Below are positions 14,383 through 15,287 of a DNA stretch of 15,287 nt, in pieces. The DNA comes from an uncultured Clostridia bacterium. GTDB lineage: Bacteria > Bacillota > Clostridia > Oscillospirales > Acutalibacteraceae. The notes under the pieces are model-generated. The model made no database searches, had not been told where the DNA came from, and saw only the letters and a program-made list of their open reading frames with translations. The stretch's first letter is position 1. Each line of letters opens with the position of its first letter. The stretch lies in contig CAMVYG010000033.1 in NCBI GenBank assembly GCA_947171615.1, positions 1-15,287 of the forward strand. Direction: 5' to 3'. The position numbers and the translations under genes are program-made.

Positions 14383-14808
14383 ATGTTAGTGATCAATGCG
14401 AGTGATGCCAGGCGTGAATGGAGCAGTGTGATTGACTCGGTGGTGCGTCAGCGTCCGGCTTTTATCAAACGGACGCGGGACACCGTAATAATGCTCTCCG
14501 AGGAAACGGTAGCGCAGATGGTGAGCGATGTGCAGTTTACTGTAACGCAGTTTCAGGAGGAGGACGACAGCATTACTTTGTCCCTTGATTCACTGGACAT
14601 CATTTCTCATGGTGAAGATATCAAATCTGCCAAAGCGGCTCTGGCAGAAAATGTTATGGAATACGCCGAAGAATACTATCAGGAATTTGAGTTGTATTCC
14701 AAAGCGCCTAACCGCAAGGGGCATTTGATTTATGTCATCAAAGCATTAACAGCAAAATCCTCTAAAGAATTGGAGGATATGCTCGTATGCCAAAATGGAA
14801 AGAGCTGA
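14383..14808 (+). CDS. Antitoxin with Phd/YefM-like N-terminus and HicB-like C-terminus
   Basis: 141-aa predicted antitoxin. The N-terminal part, LVINASDARREWSSVIDSV followed by RPAFIKRTRDTVIMLSEE (about residues 2-42), has the strand-helix-strand pattern of Phd/YefM antitoxins, which bind DNA and repress their own promoter. After a short linker, SITLSLDSLDIISHG, SAKAALAENVMEYAEEY and the APNRKGHLIYVIKAL end resemble a HicB-like partial RNase H fold. Start ATG 14383 is preferred over ATG 14374: AAAGGGG (14367-14373) is well spaced for it, and the other candidate site AGAGGT overlaps the promoter -10. It overlaps the toxin gene by 22 nt, the usual antitoxin-first arrangement with translational coupling. 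The operator and promoter upstream suit autoregulation. The domain reading is by eye; TA role likely, fusion reading moderate. Confidence 0.7.
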   Translation: MLVINASDARREWSSVIDSVVRQRPAFIKRTRDTVIMLSEETVAQMVSDVQFTVTQFQEEDDSITLSLDSLDIISHGEDIKSAKAALAENVMEYAEEYYQEFELYSKAPNRKGHLIYVIKALTAKSSKELEDMLVCQNGKS

Positions 14809-15005
14809 AGCGTTTCTGTGACCGGGACGGCTGGAAGCTCTATAAGGAAACCGATCACTACTATTACCGTAAGCTCCTTGATGATGGAACGGTTCTGCGT
14901 ACCAAGGTTTCCAAAGGCAGCGGTGAGATCCATTATCACATGTGGCATGAAATTTTGAAAAAGCAGCTTCAGACTACACAAGAACATTTTAATGAAACCA
15001 TATAA
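14787..15005 (+). CDS. HicA-like mRNA interferase toxin
   Basis: 72-aa basic protein resembling HicA toxins, small dsRBD-fold ribonucleases that cleave mRNA. Visible features: WKELKRFCDRDGWKLYKE at residues 4-21 (the helix plus GW motif of HicA), TDHYYYRK at 22-29 with H24 in the position of the catalytic histidine, TVLRTKVSKGSGEIHYHMW and a closing helix ILKKQL. Classical HicA has GSHH and a VPxH motif; here TDHYYY and TKVSKGSG stand instead, so it is a divergent member. ATG 14787 has GGAGGA at 14772-14777, located inside the antitoxin gene, and overlaps that gene by 22 nt in another frame. A terminator hairpin begins at the end of the gene. The toxin role follows from family and context and is not shown by the sequence. 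Confidence 0.72.
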   Translation: MPKWKELKRFCDRDGWKLYKETDHYYYRKLLDDGTVLRTKVSKGSGEIHYHMWHEILKKQLQTTQEHFNETI

Positions 15006-15037
15006 AAACCCGCCAGATACTCTGGTGGGTTTTCCCT
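15005..15037 (+). terminator. Intrinsic terminator of the toxin-antitoxin operon
   Basis: A 13-bp stem, AAAACCCGCCAGA (15005-15017) / TCTGGTGGGTTTT (15021-15033) with one G-T pair, a 3-base loop and the tail CCCTTT. It starts on the last base of the toxin stop codon. Confidence 0.88.
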
Positions 15038-15114
15038 TTGCCCAAAACACTGGAACTACTCGGCTTACCCGATCAAATAGGCTGTTTATCTGCTGAACAA
15101 AATTAATAAAGAGA

Positions 15115-15166
15115 GATCAGGAAGAGGAGTAATACCATCTTCCTGATCCCGGTGTCATAAGCCGGG
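15115..15166. other. Two adjacent hairpins in the non-coding tail
   Basis: Perfect stem GATCAGGAAGA (15115-15125) / TCTTCCTGATC (15138-15148), immediately followed by CCCGG (15148-15152) / CCGGG (15162-15166). Neither has a T tail. They may be part of a small structured RNA or of a decayed element; nothing identifies which. Confidence 0.45.
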
Positions 15167-15241
15167 CGGCAGAATAGCTTCCGCCCCGAAAACATTTTCG
15201 AGTGGGAGCAGACCGTTATGGATATGGTGAAAAATTTCTGA
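15161..15241 (+). pseudogene. Possible 3' remnant of a protein-coding gene
   Basis: One frame reads AGRQNSFRPENIFEWEQTV then MDMVKNF and TGA at 15239-15241. The composition is protein-like, but the frame is closed by TAA at 15158-15160 and there is no start or ribosome-binding site. It could be the decayed C-terminus of a gene, or chance. No family was recognised. Confidence 0.25.
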
Positions 15242-15255
15242 TCCGCATAAATTAA

Positions 15256-15287
15256 ACCAGGGACAGACCAAAAGGTTTGTCCCTGGT
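15256..15287. terminator. Terminator-like hairpin cut by the window end
   Basis: ACCAGGGACAGACC (15256-15269) pairs with GGTTTGTCCCTGGT (15274-15287) with one G-T pair and an AAAA loop. The stem ends exactly at the window edge, so any T tail is out of view. It could also end a gene converging from the right. Confidence 0.6.

Noticed and set aside
1..15287. CRISPR arrays, tRNA or rRNA genes, transposase genes
   Set aside because: No regularly spaced short repeats, no cloverleaf with the T-loop consensus, and no transposase or integrase motifs were seen on either strand.

Overview
The window reads as chromosomal DNA of a Clostridia-type Firmicute, probably a gut Oscillospiraceae/Ruminococcaceae relative. 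This is inferred from strong AGGAGG-type ribosome-binding sites, TTGACA/TATAAT-like promoters, moderate-to-high GC with an AT-rich strand tail at terminators, and the gene repertoire (MtaB, NrdR, UMF1-type MFS, DUF378, small DUF4854-like lipoproteins). No marker for a finer assignment is present.

Layout. Bases 1-1794 hold the 3' part of an ABC-F ATPase. Next comes mtaB (2156-3448, tRNA methylthiotransferase), lying between two ~140-bp MITE-like repeats (1899-2040 and 3565-3704) that share inverted ends. A plus-strand group follows: a UMF1/Atg22-like MFS transporter, a small Smr-domain protein, a TIM-barrel sugar isomerase/epimerase-like protein and, from its own promoter, the repressor gene nrdR, closed by a strong hairpin. 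Then come two tandem paralogous small lipoproteins, each with its own terminator, and a second TIM-barrel isomerase/epimerase gene interrupted by one in-frame TGA. A perfect 22-bp hairpin separates this from a convergent minus-strand pair: a MATE efflux transporter followed 16 nt later by a membrane-inserted M28-type metallopeptidase. Divergent from them are a DUF378 membrane protein and a class B-like penicillin-binding transpeptidase. The window closes with a toxin-antitoxin pair and a hairpin-rich tail that may carry a gene remnant.

How it works together. Most genes are housekeeping or envelope functions in short transcription units with visible promoters and terminators; there is no single pathway. 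The most unusual unit is the toxin-antitoxin module at 14383-15005. A HicA-like toxin overlaps by 22 nt an antitoxin whose N-terminus looks Phd/YefM-like and whose C-terminus looks HicB-like, behind a promoter whose -35 box lies between the arms of a perfect inverted repeat. Other points of note are the nonsense codon in the second epimerase and the paired repeats around mtaB.

All family names come from reading motifs by eye; no database search was run.
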